From NCBI RefSeq assembly GCF_901933205.1, contig NC_044572.1, forward strand, positions 60,794,965 through 60,858,964: a DNA stretch of 64,000 nt, written 5' to 3'. Shown here one piece after another: positions 52,601-64,000 of this stretch. This DNA comes from Camarhynchus parvulus (lineage: Eukaryota > Chordata > Aves > Passeriformes > Thraupidae). The position numbers and the translations under genes are program-made. How positions within the stretch are numbered: position 1 is the first letter of the stretch; each line of letters begins with the position of its first letter. The notes below the pieces were generated by a model. The model did not search any database and was not told the origin of the DNA. It was given only the letters and a program-made list of their open reading frames with translations.

Positions 52601-55050
52601 CGAGTCATGCAGCCAAAAAGGTAAAAAAAAGGTCTACCATTGTTCCTTCAGACACACGTTGCTTGTGGTGCTCACTCTGAATTTGTCAGAAAAAAAATTT
52701 TTGAGGGGTAATGTATCAGATGAGAAAGAGAGCACACAACTGCAGATAAGCTTTGATTCTTTGGAGGTACTTTTCCTCACAAAGTATCTTCTTGCTTAGG
52801 ATGAGTTTATGACTTGCTTTGACATCCTCACATGATGATGCTCTCAATTCATTAATTTCCTTAAAAACTACACTTTCAAAAGCTTTCACTCTTTTTGTGA
52901 GCATTCCTCATTAGAGAGAAGTACAGCTGCAATGGATTTTGAAACACCTTTTACTGTGTCCTATGTAAGTTAATGAAAACACTATTAATAATGAGCAGAC
53001 CTTAATTCTTGCTCATAAGTATGCACAGTGGAAAATTTATCCAAGATTTTAGTTCTGCAAGCTGCAGAAAACCTACTGGAGACACTTGGGACCTTGTTAA
53101 AGATCGAAGATATTTTGTTACTTTTGGAAAATCTGAATTCATCAGTTCTGAGTTGCCTCCTTCATCTTTCCCCAGCCTGCCATCCATGCACGTAACAAGC
53201 TACAAAAGGCTCACAGGACCCTCATATGAGCCCCTTTTATCTTGCTCAAAGCATCTTTCATTGGAACTATGTGTCTTGAGCACATGCAGCAGGAAGTGTT
53301 TCCCAGCAGTCCAACCAAACAGAGCAACCCAAATTGCATCTTGCAGCCAGCCAAAAATCCAAGGTAACTTTTGTGGCAAACTGACTTTTTTTTTTCCTGA
53401 AAACCTAAAGAAAGTTCTTGAGCTTCTATTTATATGTATGACTTTTCAGGATGAACTTCCCACTAAGAATTTCAGTTAATTTTCTATATATTATGCATTG
53501 GCCAAGTGTGATTAAAAGCTTTCAGCTGCACCCTCATGTACCAAAGCTACTTCCATCTACTGAAATACTGAGATTCTATTTTTTTCCATTACACAAAAGT
53601 TCCCAACATTTTCAGTGGCCCAACCATATATAAAATACTCCCTTGAAGGAGCACTGGTAACCACAAATGTCATGAAAAGCAATTTGCCTTATCATTTGCT
53701 TGCTGCAGCCATTTATGGGGGGATTCCAGGTACTTGTTCCAGGTACATATCTCAATGAGTCCCTATGGAAATTATCAGTATCCTTAATTTTAATATTTTT
53801 ACCTCTCATTTTAACATTAAAAAAATTGAGTCAAGAGTCTGCCTGCTTGCCCCCATCTATGAGCTTCTGGCAGCACATACTCAGTTTAATGACAGTCTTG
53901 GTTCTGTTCCAGCAGATTATTTAAAAAAAACCATTCTGATGAAAAAATCAGCTGTGCTTAAATAGCCACAGAGTCCAACCAGACAATTTGAAGGTTTTGG
54001 CTGTTTTTTATCTCTTACAGACCCTTATCAGGCCAATATACACATAGACAATATTAATGGAGAGCTTAGTAATGTGTTTGTGCCTAAGCGTCATGATCTG
54101 CTGAACACATTACAGTAGGTGCATTACAGGGAGTGCATTATTGCTGCTCTATGTTTCCACAGCCAGGCTTATTCAAGAGACCAAGGAGCTTAGCTTAACA
54201 CTGGTCACCTCAGGTATGCCTTGATGATGTATTTTAAATGTGACTACTTAGAACATAAACAAGGACATGTATATACTTTAATACTTATCAGCAATTTACT
54301 GTAAAAGCAGTAAGGTGGCTGATAAACTGCCAATTATCCTTCTCCCATGTGCTACATATTTGTTGGAGATCCTAACAACAGTGCTGGAGAAAGGACATCA
54401 AATGATGCTTAGAAATGTGATACACATTTTCATTTCACACTCCATTAGTTTTTACAACTAGAGCTCCATGAAATGTATGAGAATACTTGGCTAACAGCCA
54501 TATCTACTGAGCTGTAAAATAAGAATCAGATCTCTTTTTAAAAGAGTTTCATTTTTTTTACATGACTAAATCAGATGTTGACCTTTTTCCAAAATATATT
54601 GTAAATATATTGTGTACCTCTACCCATCAATTAATTTTGAATCTCTGAATAGTGTTTAGACCTGTTTTAACAGATATTAATCAATACATATTTTTAAAAA
54701 CAGCTTTGTAAAAAAAATTAAACTGATTCCTCCTTCCACTAAACTGAAATATATTGAATTATATAATTACTGGTGTTTCAATCTTTTCAATTCTAGTATG
54801 TTCTTTACCTATCTTGCATCTAGAAACAAGAAACAAGTGTATTACTGCCTTTATAGTCAGCAAAGTAAAGCTACAAGCATCAGCAAAAATATATTTTGAA
54901 TTCAGATTTCAATCTGTCAGAAAAGATTAAAGCTTCATGCATATATAAATGGGAACTATAAAATGATAAGAGATACATAGCATGGAATCATTTTGCTTGA
55001 ACAGCTGTGGATTTGCCAGTGTAGTAAAGCAGAAAATGTCTTTTACTCAC

Positions 55051-55215
55051 CTCTGTTAAACCAGAAACTTCTCCTTTTGCTAATGGTCTGCTGATGGATG
55101 CAGTATGAACTCTGGCATCTGATACTGGCTGTCCCTTCATAAAATGTTTCCCAGCTTCATAAATATTCACTTCTACCATCTTACCCATTAACAGAGGATC
55201 CTTTGGCACAAGAAC
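55051..55215 (-). CDS. CDKAL1: CDKAL1 coding exon, TRAM domain
   Basis: A 165-bp exon encodes 55 residues from [20 protein letters not shown] to KGEVSGLTE. It contains the conserved GKMVEV and [13 protein letters not shown] stretches of the CDKAL1 TRAM domain and continues the 28-residue exon at 59689-59772 without a gap (FYEQ then VLVPKDP), as in the mammalian protein. The minus-strand acceptor is TTTGAAAG before GTTCTTGTG, and the donor is GAG/GTGAGT. Both junctions are phase 0. The domain contacts tRNA, and the residues after it ([14 protein letters not shown]) are the conserved lead into the variable tail. A 22-kb intron follows. Confidence 0.96.
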
Positions 55216-56266
55216 CTTTCAAATAAAATAAAGACATAGTTACTAAATACTGCAAGGAACATTAGAGTCTCTAGTACCCATTCAGAAAACAGATATATGA
55301 TAAACATCAGAGAAAATACTAAATCTTAAACATTTTAGTCGCCAGTGTACACTACAGCCCCTGGCACACTTGATCAGTAAAATCTCCAGCCTGCATTCTA
55401 CAAGCGCTTTGCAGTGTTAGCTCAGCTCTTTTCAACTCCAACTGATTCCTAAAGTCATGTTTTTTGATTGATGAGAAAGTTGGGCCTGAACTGCAGCTTT
55501 TGAATCCAGACCCAAACAGTTCCCAAGGACATTTGTACTACACAATTCTAACAGACTGCTGTAAAGCTTCCCATTGTCATCTCTGTCCCATGACACTTAA
55601 AAAAAAATAATTCTGAGTCTGTAAAGCCTTCAGGACAGAAAGTATACCCTTTTCTCTCTTTGCACAAGCCTTTATTTTGATTGTGCAGATCCTTTGCAGC
55701 TGAAATGCATGATTGACAATGAATGCCTGTAAAAATAGATGACTGTTTCTTGGGTCAGCAACTAATGCCACTCTTTCCTGAATTTGCACAACCATGATCT
55801 CAGACAGTCCCACTTCACATAAAGGCACTAAACAGATGTTCCTAGGTTATGTATTTAAAAAAGGAAAGAGCCCAAAACACAGGAGCAACATTTTTTGGAA
55901 TGGAAGAATAAATGGACTTTAAATGTCTCCAAAATAGGTAAGCAGTTGAAAAAGAAAGGCGGAATAATTTCTTGATGAAATTACATTTTTTACACTGTTT
56001 ACAATGGAAAATTGAATCATGGAGACTTATTTAATAACATTTACTTGAAGCTTATCCACACACAGAATCCTAGAATGGATCAGGTTTGAAGGGAGCTGAG
56101 AGGAGTCATCTGATCCAATCTCCCTGTTCAAGCAGGATTATTTTAGAGCACATGGCACAGGATTGCACCCGGGCAGTTCTGGAATTTCTCCGGTGTGGGA
56201 GACTCCACACCCTTTCTGGGCAATCTGTCCCAGTGCATGGTGACCCACACAGTAAAGAAGCTCTTC

Positions 56267-56272
56267 CTCATG
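56267..56272 (+). repeat. Target site duplication, left (CTCATG)
   Basis: Six bases of CR1 sequence immediately left of the nested LTR, repeated at 56696-56701. Confidence 0.7.
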
Positions 56273-56695
56273 TGCAGCCCCACGTTTCTCTTCACAGAGA
56301 AAAGCAAGGCACAATTCCACAATTCTTCCCAAGAATATTTCTGGGTTTCACATTCTCTGAACATCAGAGAAAGAAAACACAATTCTTATCTTATTTGCTG
56401 TGCCTCTGTGCAAAAGTAGAATACAATATGGAGATTGTTTATCCAAAGTGATGGTGTTTTGTTTCCTTGGCCGATCAGGGCCAAGAGTGTGTGTGTGTGT
56501 TGGGACAGTCGGCTGACAGTCACGAGAATTCTGTGCAGTTGTGTGCAGAATTGAGTGCTTGGCAGATTCAGTTTAGATATAATATAGTATAGAATAATTT
56601 AGTACAATAAAATAATTAATTAGCCTTCTGATAAGATGGAGTCAGATGCATCATCATTCTCTCTCCTCTCATCAGGGTTGCCTGCAAATTTGATG
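56273..56695 (+). mobile_element. Solo LTR nested in CR1, 6-bp target duplication
   Basis: A 423-bp LTR in the plus orientation begins TGCAGCCCCACGTTTCTCTT and ends near GCCTGCAAATTTGATG. The flanking CTCATG at 56267-56272 and 56696-56701 fits a 6-bp duplication of the CR1 target, whose consensus reads 'ttcctcatgttcagg' at this point. Recognisable LTR blocks are CACAGAGAAAAGCAAGGCAC, TTGGCCGATCAGGGCCAAGA, a (GT)n run, ACAGTCACGAGAATTCTGTG, an AATAAAATAATTAATTAGCC polyadenylation region and CTTCTGATAAGATGGAGTCA. I recall this as a frequent passerine ERV LTR. The expected CA end is mutated. No internal ERV sequence remains. The 6-bp duplication again suggests an ERVK-type integrase. Confidence 0.82.
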
Positions 56696-56701
56696 CTCAT
56701 G
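56696..56701 (+). repeat. Target site duplication, right (CTCATG)
   Basis: Six bases immediately right of the nested LTR, identical to 56267-56272. The CR1 then continues with TTCAGGGGG. Confidence 0.7.
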
Positions 56702-58936
56702 TTCAGGGGGAATTTCCTGTGCATCAGTTTCTGCCCATTACCTGTTGTCCTACAGCTTGGCACCACTGAGGAATAGCCTGGAAACACCCTCTGACACTGT
56801 CCCTTCAGATGCTTAGGGACATTGATGAGATCCCCTCTCAGTTGCCTCTTCTTGAGGCTGAACAGGCCCAGGTCCCTCAGCCATTCCTCATGAGAGAGGT
56901 GCTCCAGTCCCTTGATCATCTTTGTTGTCCTCCACCGGACCCATTCCAGCAGCCCTGTGTCTCTCTTGAATTGAGGAGCCCATTACTGGACACAGCACTC
57001 CAGGTGTAGCCTCACCAGGGCTGAGGAGAGCTTTTCAAAGGAAAAGATCATATCTTTTTATCTTGATTCTTTGATGCTGAAATTGAAATGCCTTAAAATG
57101 GCTTAATTTTTAGGATTACATATGCAGAGGACTTTCAGAGAAAAAAAAATCTGTGCCACCCACATTTGGAGACCATTTTTTTTGCCAAACACTGCCCCTC
57201 CATTTTCACTTATCACAACTGTTGATTGTCCCACTTGGAGGAAATTACCACCAGTGGTTTCCCTTCTTCTCTGAAGGCTCAAGTTGTTCGTGACTGTAAG
57301 CACTTTGAGATCCTAGGATCCTGCTGAGCTTCCTAGGCATTTTCCAAGAAAAGCAGAAATCTTTGCCTTTCAGAGACAGGCAAGCTGAGACTCAGCAAAC
57401 ACAAAGTCAGGATCATAACGCTCAGAGAGTGTTACAATGTGACTGGATCACAGTTGTTCCCAAGTAACTCATCTTGGGCAAATTTAAATCAAAGGGAAAC
57501 TAGGCAGCTGAGTATACACTGGGCTCATGACCTCTGTAAATCTTCTATCTCCTCATGAAAAAGGGAAGCAACTAAATATAAACCAAACTTCAGAAAAAGA
57601 AACAGGTTAAGTGAAAATAATGGGGACATAGCATAAACAACCAAGCATCCAGGCTTGGCATACACTCAGATATTTTTTGAAGTATTTTTTAAGAAAAAAC
57701 CCTCGATGGAATTTCTAAGAAACTAAGTTAAGCCAGCAGAAACTCACCTTGGCTGTGGATCTGGCAAAGCACTCTTAGGTCACTTTAGACTACTCTGTTC
57801 AATGTAAACTGTATCACCTAAGCCTTCACAAATGTCAGCTGCAGCTCCATCACTAAGTCTGTCTGTGCAGCTGCACTGATGTGGGTTTAATAGCAAATTC
57901 TTTCAGTACAGATGAACTCAGTGAAGACAGAATACATTTGATAATCATTTGAGTTAACTGAAGCTCTGAATCCTACATCAGGATTTTGAGCTTCAGCTTA
58001 AATAATATATAATATGATATTTAGACTTTAGAGTGGTTTTCAATTTACTGCTATTAATCTTATTTACTAGCATGGATTCTTGTGCTTACCTGGGTGAGCA
58101 GTAGGATACCATGAAACATGCCACACATAACATTTTAGGGAAAAGATTTGCGTTTCCTTAGTGGCAAGCACTTCTTCCCTAACAGAATTTAAAATGAGTC
58201 CCTACGTGACTATTTGTATTTTGTGAATTCTTTACCAGTCCCAATCATGAGCTGCAGCAGGTGCTGTACAAACACAACACAAAAAATCAACACTTTGTTT
58301 CCTGTACATATTGCTTTTCATTTAGTTAATTAAGCTTCCATAAAACAACATTGAACAAAAAAGTCCCAAGAAATTTCTTTTTAATCTCTGTGTGGAAGAC
58401 CATGTTCCTCAACTCTGACTGATAAGTTACAAAATCAAGGAGCATCAATACATAAGACTTGGACAGAAGTTGGATATGCAATTTAAAAAAAAGAGATTTA
58501 TTAAAAAAAAAAGGAGAAAGTGAGAAAAAATAATTAGTGACCCATATATCTAACAGAAACAGATATTTCAAGAATAGCCATGTTACTTACTACTAAGGAA
58601 AAACAAATAAATAGATTCTGTAACATAACCCAAAACCAGAAGAAAGTACAGCCATCACCTATAATCTCCCCAGCTTCAGAGAAAAAAAACAACTAATGGT
58701 AGCAAAAGTAAATTGTAGACAGCTTAGTCCAAGAAAATGGAGAATAAAATAATGATGATTCACGAAAGCCAATTTCATTGGTCTTAAGCAAGTCATTGGC
58801 TTTTGAGCAAAAATAACAATTTTGTGAAATTGATGTGTGTGCTTCCTTCCCAGCTCAAAGATAATGTTTTTGTGTGGCAAGAATTTATCTACTGGAAGTA
58901 CACAGAAGGAAATGACAAAAACTAGAAGGAAGGCAT

Positions 58937-59250
58937 GCCATTTAGGGGGACCCACACAAGCCTGAGAAGTGAACCCACAAAAGCAAAATGAGGTTCAACA
59001 AGTCCAAGTGCAAGGTACTGCAGCCAGGTTGGGGCAATCCCAGATATAAATACAGACTGGGAGAAGAAGTCATGGAGAGTGAGAACTTTCCTGCTGAGAA
59101 GGACTTGGGGGTGCTGGTGGATGAGAGGCTGGACATGAGCCAGAAATGCGCACTTGCAGACCAGAAAGCCAGTTGTATCCTGTGCTGCATCCAAAAATGG
59201 TTGGCCAGAAGGGCCCCTTCCAGCCCAAACCATTGTATGATGCTATGAAA
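58937..59250 (+). repeat. CR1 LINE with internal deletion joining ORF2 to the 3' end
   Basis: A plus-strand CR1. The open frame 58988-59248 reads the reverse-transcriptase C-terminal motifs in order ([42 protein letters not shown]). Just after the 'GCIRRSVAS'-equivalent position, at about 59204, it jumps straight to the terminal CR1 sequence GAAGGGCCCCTTCCAGCCCA and AACCATTGTATGATGCTATG. The final part of ORF2 and most of the 3' UTR are missing. The open frame is only a fossil. The copy looks less diverged than the one at 37.8 kb. Confidence 0.92.
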
Positions 59251-59688
59251 CACAATATATCATGTTGAAGAGTTTATCTAAAAAAGTTTCTGACCCTTGT
59301 ATTGTTAGGAATTTTTCTTTTTTCAAATTGCATTGCCTGAAACACTTTTCAGAAAGATGTATGCAAATTGCCATGACTCAACTATTCAGAAATCAGTGCT
59401 TTGGGGACATTGAAATTAAAATTACTGCAATAATTAACAGCTTCTTAAACCATGCTGCACACTCAAACATCCACTGTATATTTCTTAACATAATTTCAGG
59501 TAAATTATATTTCAAACACAATAATAAAACAAAATATCTCATTAAAAAGTCTTGATGGTCACTTGTTTCCTGGAAAATGCTTCTTATTTCTTTACTAGAT
59601 TTTTTTTTATCCTGACACACTGTGTTGCTGAGATTATCAGAAAGCAAAGATAAAAGAAAAATATATTATTTGGTTTATTTAACTGTAC

Positions 59689-59772
59689 CTGCTCATAGAA
59701 AGGATTGTGAGCAACATAGTAATTGGAGTCAAAGGATTCTTCTGTTACTAGAACTCTCTGCCTCTCACCAAC
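59689..59772 (-). CDS. CDKAL1: CDKAL1 coding exon, start of TRAM region
   Basis: An 84-bp exon encodes 28 residues, starting [15 protein letters not shown] and ending AHNPFYEQ. It matches the stretch of vertebrate CDKAL1 that enters the TRAM domain, an RNA-binding beta-barrel that helps position the substrate tRNA. The exon is bounded on the minus strand by a pyrimidine-rich acceptor ending TTTTCCAG and by the donor CAG/GTACAG. It is in phase 0 at both ends. The next exon upstream, which should end the radical-SAM part with a PRPGTPAA-like motif, is not between 59773 and 64000. I am very sure of the identity, which rests on remembered protein similarity. Confidence 0.95.
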
Positions 59773-62700
59773 CTGGAAAAGAGAAGATGAGAGATGACTC
59801 AGAAAGCAAAACCAAAGAATTATACTGAGAACTTCAGCTACAAACAAATGCCCTTAGCAGAAATAATCAAATTCTCTGAGGAACCTCTGTATCAGCAAGA
59901 AAGTGAAGTAGAGAAAACCCTACTTACAGGAGTCTAAAACTGACAAGGGATAAAAGAATCGAGGGATAGAACTGAGGGGCTGTAACGAAAAAAATGAGGG
60001 GCCTAACATGAAAATCCAGTTCAGAAATACAAACTGATTTTTATTTATTAACATGATAGCAAATAAAAATGCCAGATGTGAACAAAGTGCATTACCTTTT
60101 CATCCACCTAATGAGAAAAATCTGTGATCAATCACCAAAAGGGTGTCTTTTCTTTAAAAGTCTCACTTCTAATTTACAATGCTGGGGCATCTCCTTATTC
60201 CCTCTTGGTGATCTCATTTCACTGTACTCATGAGATCACACCAATTTCCACGGCAGTGCAGCCAACACTGCATATTACAAAGACTCAAGAAGAAGAGTTT
60301 TTAACAACTCACAGACCCAACATAGTGAAGGCAAAATAAACACTGGTCTGGAAAGACCTGTGTTTCAATTATACTTCTCAATCTCCAAATGCACTTACAC
60401 TGTTCAAAGGAAGCACCAATTTTAAAATTAACTTGAGGACTCAAAGACAAATCAGTTGCATCAGGGACCAAACAGATAAGGAACAAAATCTGACTTTCCT
60501 CAAAGTTCAAAATTTCCCTCTGGTCTTGTCCATTACTGAGTTTATGATGAAGTGTATAGCTTAATTTCTGCAAACCTGGAAGGACATTTAGCTCACATTT
60601 TTAGTCTGAGCCCATCTCTACTTTTTCCATCTAAATGTGCTCTAGATTATTTCCAAACTATTTGACAAATGCATTCTGCAAATTACAACTGTCTAGCAAG
60701 TTAAATTTACTCACTGCTTTTATTACTATTCTGAGACTCAAGAAGGTTTCACATTTTACTCCACAGTTTTAATATCCATGAGCAAAGTTACATTCCCCTC
60801 CCCTCTCCCTGAAAGATTCCCACCACATCCCAGTGGCAGCTGTTACACACAAGTTTTAAGATCTCCATCATAAGTTCCATGTGAACTCTGCAAGATTCAG
60901 AGAAGATAATAATGTTTTGATTCTTTAAGGTACAAGCAGTAAAAGATAAGATTAGGATTTTCTCTTACAGTTAATTGTAGAAAATAGAACTTTAAGAAAT
61001 AGGAACAGCAATGTCACATCTGCATTACAGTATATATATGTACACACATATATACACACGAGATATGTATATAATCCTCCACTTGCTGAAAAGAAAGATT
61101 TCATGGAATAACTCTTGCCTTCCCTTCCTTGTGCATTTATCTGGAACATTTCCAAAGTAAACCCTGGAAAGCAAAGGAAACAGCAAGCACCCAGCTCATT
61201 TCCCCAAAGGCAGATAGACTTCACTCCTCAGAACCACAAGTTGTGGGGTACACAGCAGAAGGGGCCAAATCCCTTAAGTCCAAACCCAGTGACAGACCTC
61301 TAATAGTAGAAAGTATGTATATTTTTGCATACTTTTAAGAGGTGTTTAAGACTTGTTTATAACACATTTTGAATTTCCATTCTCTGGGAAGTCTGAAACT
61401 ACAAATAACAACTGATAAAACATACCCAAATTTTAGTAAAAATCCAGTGTAACCAACAGTATGGTGGTTTTTTATTATTGTTTTCAAGAAAACAGTCATT
61501 AAATTTAAATCCCCAGAGGAGTTTTGCAAAACATGTCAATAATGCACTTGAGATAACTACTCCAGTAATAAGATTACAGAAAACATTTCCCCTAAACTGA
61601 GAGGTTTTGTTACTTTCATAATATTTGAGACCACAGCTTTTAAAAATCACAGCTCAACATCTGCTGTAGCACTGAAGTGCTCAAGCCTCAGATGTCCTGC
61701 AATATTATGAAAAAGAGGAGGACAGAATGTTAGATAAGCAACATTCACCCTTGGGCAAACATGCTACCACTGAAAAGCAAGAAGGCCAATCACCAAATCA
61801 TGTCTTCACATCCTGTTTATTATTTACCAACACCAAAACTTAGCAAAACTGGCTCAGAGAAATATTGGGTCTGTAATTCATTTCTCAGTTGTCTTGTGGT
61901 TCCCTGGCTCTCTCGGGTCATAACAGTCTGCCTTCATCATGGCTATGAACCCTGCCTGTGAGGCAGACTAGGCTACATGTGTTATCTTCATACTCTGAGA
62001 TGACAGAATGGTAAGGATATTATGCAGAAAAAAAAAATTAAAAAATCAGAGGGAAGAAGAAAAGAACACCTGTGTTAGATCATTTGATATAAGCTGTGGT
62101 TTCTTCAGAGACGTGTTGCCAGTTTTTCTCAGCTTTGCTTCCAGGAGCCAAAAGAGGTCAGGTCTGCACGTCTCAGTAGGCCAGAGGGAGAGATTCTGGG
62201 CTCAGAATTTCTTGGGAATGGGAAGAAATCAGGGAGACTAAATTCATCACATAGGATCAGAATGGTGGCATTTAAATTGAAGATCAGAAGCTCAGAGGAG
62301 CAAAACAGCCTATACCAATTTACAGTGCATGCATACAGACAGACAGACACACACAGAAGACTAGCATGGGGCACTGTAAGGAATGAAAAGTAAACCCAGT
62401 AATTGTCCACTTGCTGAAGTTATGGATCTGTAGCCTTGGCCAAGGCTGAGCTCCAAGAGAGATACAATACTCAGCTATTTTCAAACTCCTTTGCCATAAC
62501 AACAGAGAAGGAAAATTCCATTTAATGAGTTAGGCCATTGCGTATTCATGATCTACAAGAGTAATTGGCTACATGCATTTGTAAGACAGAAAATTACTAT
62601 CTATCCTGCATCCAAGTATAATTAAGAAGAAATGTAAGTACGCAGAACGCAGCTTTGGTATTGAAATTTGTTCAAAAAGTGGAATATGTCATCATTTCTG

Positions 62701-64000
62701 CAATTATTCCCCTGGGATCTCTAAGTGCCTAAGTTTCACCTCTCTCAGAATTTAAATATGCAGAAACCAGACATGATATCTAATAACAGTCATAATTATA
62801 ATAACTTTGATGATTTTTTTTTCAGGCATGTAGCAGCAGCAGTAGTTCAGTATCTTATTTTTATTCCTATTCTTTCATCTGCTTCCATAGGTACACATGA
62901 GTTCCAGCTCTCAGGGAACTACAATCCTGCCAAAGCATCTGGAACTGAGGCAACTCAGCCCTGGCATCTCAATTTGGAAAGGTTTCCTATCGAAGCATTA
63001 TTTTTTACTTTATGGATGACATTATGAAAATGTTTATGAATGATAGCAAAAAAACCTTGCCCAGCAACCTCCCCCATGCCAAAGTGGACTGGTCACATAA
63101 TTTCCTCAAGGGCAATTTGCTTTCACCAAAAACCATGCAACAATTGCTGCTGGTCTGATCACTTCCTGCACTAGAACAGTTACCAGGAAGTTTGTAAATC
63201 TCAGAGTTAATAATCAAATCATTTAGGAACTTTTATTTCATTTTCATTTATCCTACAGGAAATTCTGACATGATAATTCTTTAACTCAGTTTTTCCTTTA
63301 CTGGAAACCATGAAAAGCAGGTTTTCCAGCTGGCTGATTTTATAGAACGAATGAACAGCAAGAAATGTCCAAAATCCTTCTTGGCTGCAGTCAAATTAAG
63401 TTTCTCTTTTAAACCAAAACTGACTGAATCACATAAAACACAATACCAATTTTTAAACCCTGCAACAGTTTAGGTGCCAAGGACTGTCCCTTTTTACATG
63501 CTTTGATAGAATATTGCTACGTAACGTCAACAGTGGTGCCTCCTGTGATTACACTCAGGTAATGTATACCCCCCTAATTTATTTTTTTCCATCAATGAAG
63601 ACTATGATTGCACAGTTTGGATTTGTTACTTACTACAGCCAGAGCATATGGCACATGATGTTTTTCGAACGTTTCCTTATTGTTCTTTTACCTGTATTTT
63701 ATCAGCTTTGTTTTTTAAGAGCCGCTGAATGGCTAAAAATATATAAATTAATAACCATTGTACTTCTATACTTCTCCCACAGAAGAAAGCACACTGCCCA
63801 TGTAGCATTTCCACTGATTTAGAGACAGTGGCCAAACCCGTCTTCAGACTAAGTTCAATTCATTGTGGAATTGGTAAGCGTGTCTCCATTTCTCTTGAAG
63901 GAGGCTGGCTTGGATTCTGATCCAAATCATCATGGAACATACTCAGTACAAGGCTTGAAAGCCACATAAAAATTTGCTTTCCTGTATTTGTTATTTAAAT
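59773..64000 (-). other. CDKAL1: CDKAL1 intron, partial
   Basis: Begins at the acceptor of the 84-bp exon and runs out of the window. I looked on the minus strand for the preceding radical-SAM exon and did not find it. Only the simple repeat at 61.0 kb and unremarkable unique sequence are visible. Confidence 0.8.
61031..61072 (+). repeat. TA/CA-rich simple repeat
   Basis: Alternating TATATATA and CACACA blocks, imperfect. The window's only clear simple repeat right of the last visible CDKAL1 exon. Confidence 0.85.

Larger units (their letters stand above)
32841..55050 (-). other. CDKAL1: CDKAL1 last intron (22.2 kb)
   Basis: The intron between the TRAM exon and the terminal exon. It contains MIR-like remnants (37.7, 40.6 and 41.9 kb), CR1 pieces (37.8, 42.1 and 48.9 kb) and the exon-like frame at 35.5 kb. 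The sections 43000-48850 and 49670-55050 have no recognisable gene or repeat. 44340-44560 and 54030-54230 are non-repetitive, AT-rich stretches that could be conserved regulatory elements, but this cannot be shown from one genome. Confidence 0.8.
56061..57030 (-). repeat. CR1 LINE 3' region, split by a nested LTR
   Basis: An antisense CR1 starts at its 3' end (ACACAGAATCCTAGAATGGA on plus) and runs to a 5' truncation near 57030. It is interrupted by a 423-bp LTR at 56273-56695. Left of the LTR the clear blocks are TTTCTGGGCAATCTGTCCCA and AGTAAAGAAGCTCTTCCTCA. Right of it the CR1 continues with AATTTCCTGTGCATCAGTTT, GGACATTGATGAGATCCCCT and GCCTCACCAGGGCTGAGGAG. The two CR1 halves join cleanly once the LTR and one copy of CTCATG are removed, so the CR1 was there first. 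The retained part is 3' UTR and the last ORF2 codons and is not functional. Confidence 0.92.
55216..59688 (-). other. CDKAL1: CDKAL1 intron (4.5 kb) between the two TRAM exons
   Basis: Bounded by GTACAG at the donor and TTTGAAAG at the acceptor on the minus strand. It contains the CR1 with nested LTR and the rearranged CR1. These occupy about 1.3 kb, and the rest is unique sequence. Confidence 0.9.
32634..64000 (-). other. CDKAL1: CDKAL1 gene, 3' part (partial)
   Basis: This is the span of CDKAL1 visible in the window. It runs on the minus strand, with its three last coding exons separated by introns of about 4.5 kb and 22.2 kb. CDKAL1 methylthiolates t6A37 of tRNA-Lys(UUU) to ms2t6A37 and is tail-anchored in the ER. 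The gene is identified from the TRAM-region peptides in the first two exons, which match the vertebrate protein closely, and from the position of a C-terminal hydrophobic anchor in the third. All three exons have consensus acceptors and GT donors and join in phase 0. The N-terminal methylthiotransferase and radical-SAM exons are outside the window. No other protein-coding gene is recognisable in this span. Confidence 0.93.

Noticed and set aside
53009..53479. 156-codon plus-strand open frame inside the CDKAL1 intron
   Set aside because: No recognisable protein and no consistent splice sites. Frames of this length recur in this window by chance.
57355..57420. Possible additional MIR fragment (GAGACAGGCAAGCTGAGACT)
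   Set aside because: The match to the MIR core is short and the flanking blocks are missing.

Overview
This is a vertebrate nuclear window, almost certainly from a bird and probably a songbird. The evidence is the set of CR1 LINE fragments with typical avian 3' ends, solo LTRs of types I associate with passerine and other avian genomes, low coding density, and long introns with good GT/AG signals. Nothing in it is prokaryotic, and most open frames longer than 60 codons are chance frames.

The only protein-coding gene I can support is the 3' end of CDKAL1 on the minus strand. CDKAL1 is the tRNA methylthiotransferase that makes ms2t6A37 in tRNA-Lys(UUU) and is anchored in the ER membrane. Three exons are visible: 59689-59772 and 55051-55215, which together encode the TRAM region, and the last coding exon 32634-32840, which encodes a variable linker, a C-terminal membrane anchor and an unexpected terminal KTEL. 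All three join in phase 0. The upstream exons (MTTase and radical-SAM domains) lie beyond position 64000.

Region by region: 1 to about 32,160 lies downstream of CDKAL1. By vertebrate synteny (E2F3-CDKAL1-SOX4) it should be the start of the regulatory desert facing SOX4. I see no gene there. It holds an old CR1 tail (8.25 kb), a very decayed L2/CR1-group reverse-transcriptase remnant (13.85-14.19 kb), a roughly 650-bp purine-only satellite (22.70-23.34 kb), an intact-looking solo LTR with a 6-bp target duplication (25.47-25.85 kb) and an ERVL-like solo LTR (31.23-31.56 kb). 32,841-55,050 is the 22-kb last intron of CDKAL1, with MIR-like and CR1 remnants at 37.7-42.3 kb, a large CR1 at 48.85-49.67 kb and an unrecognised exon-like open frame at 35.5-35.7 kb. 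55,216-59,688 is an intron with an LTR nested in a CR1 and a rearranged CR1. 59,773-64,000 is the next intron, with only a TA-rich repeat.

The items most worth a second look are the KTEL tail of CDKAL1, the exon-like frame at 35.5 kb (its inclusion would remove the membrane anchor), the mosaic AAGGG/AAAGG satellite, and two LTRs with unrelated U3 regions but a shared 3' module. I found no convincing new multi-gene system.
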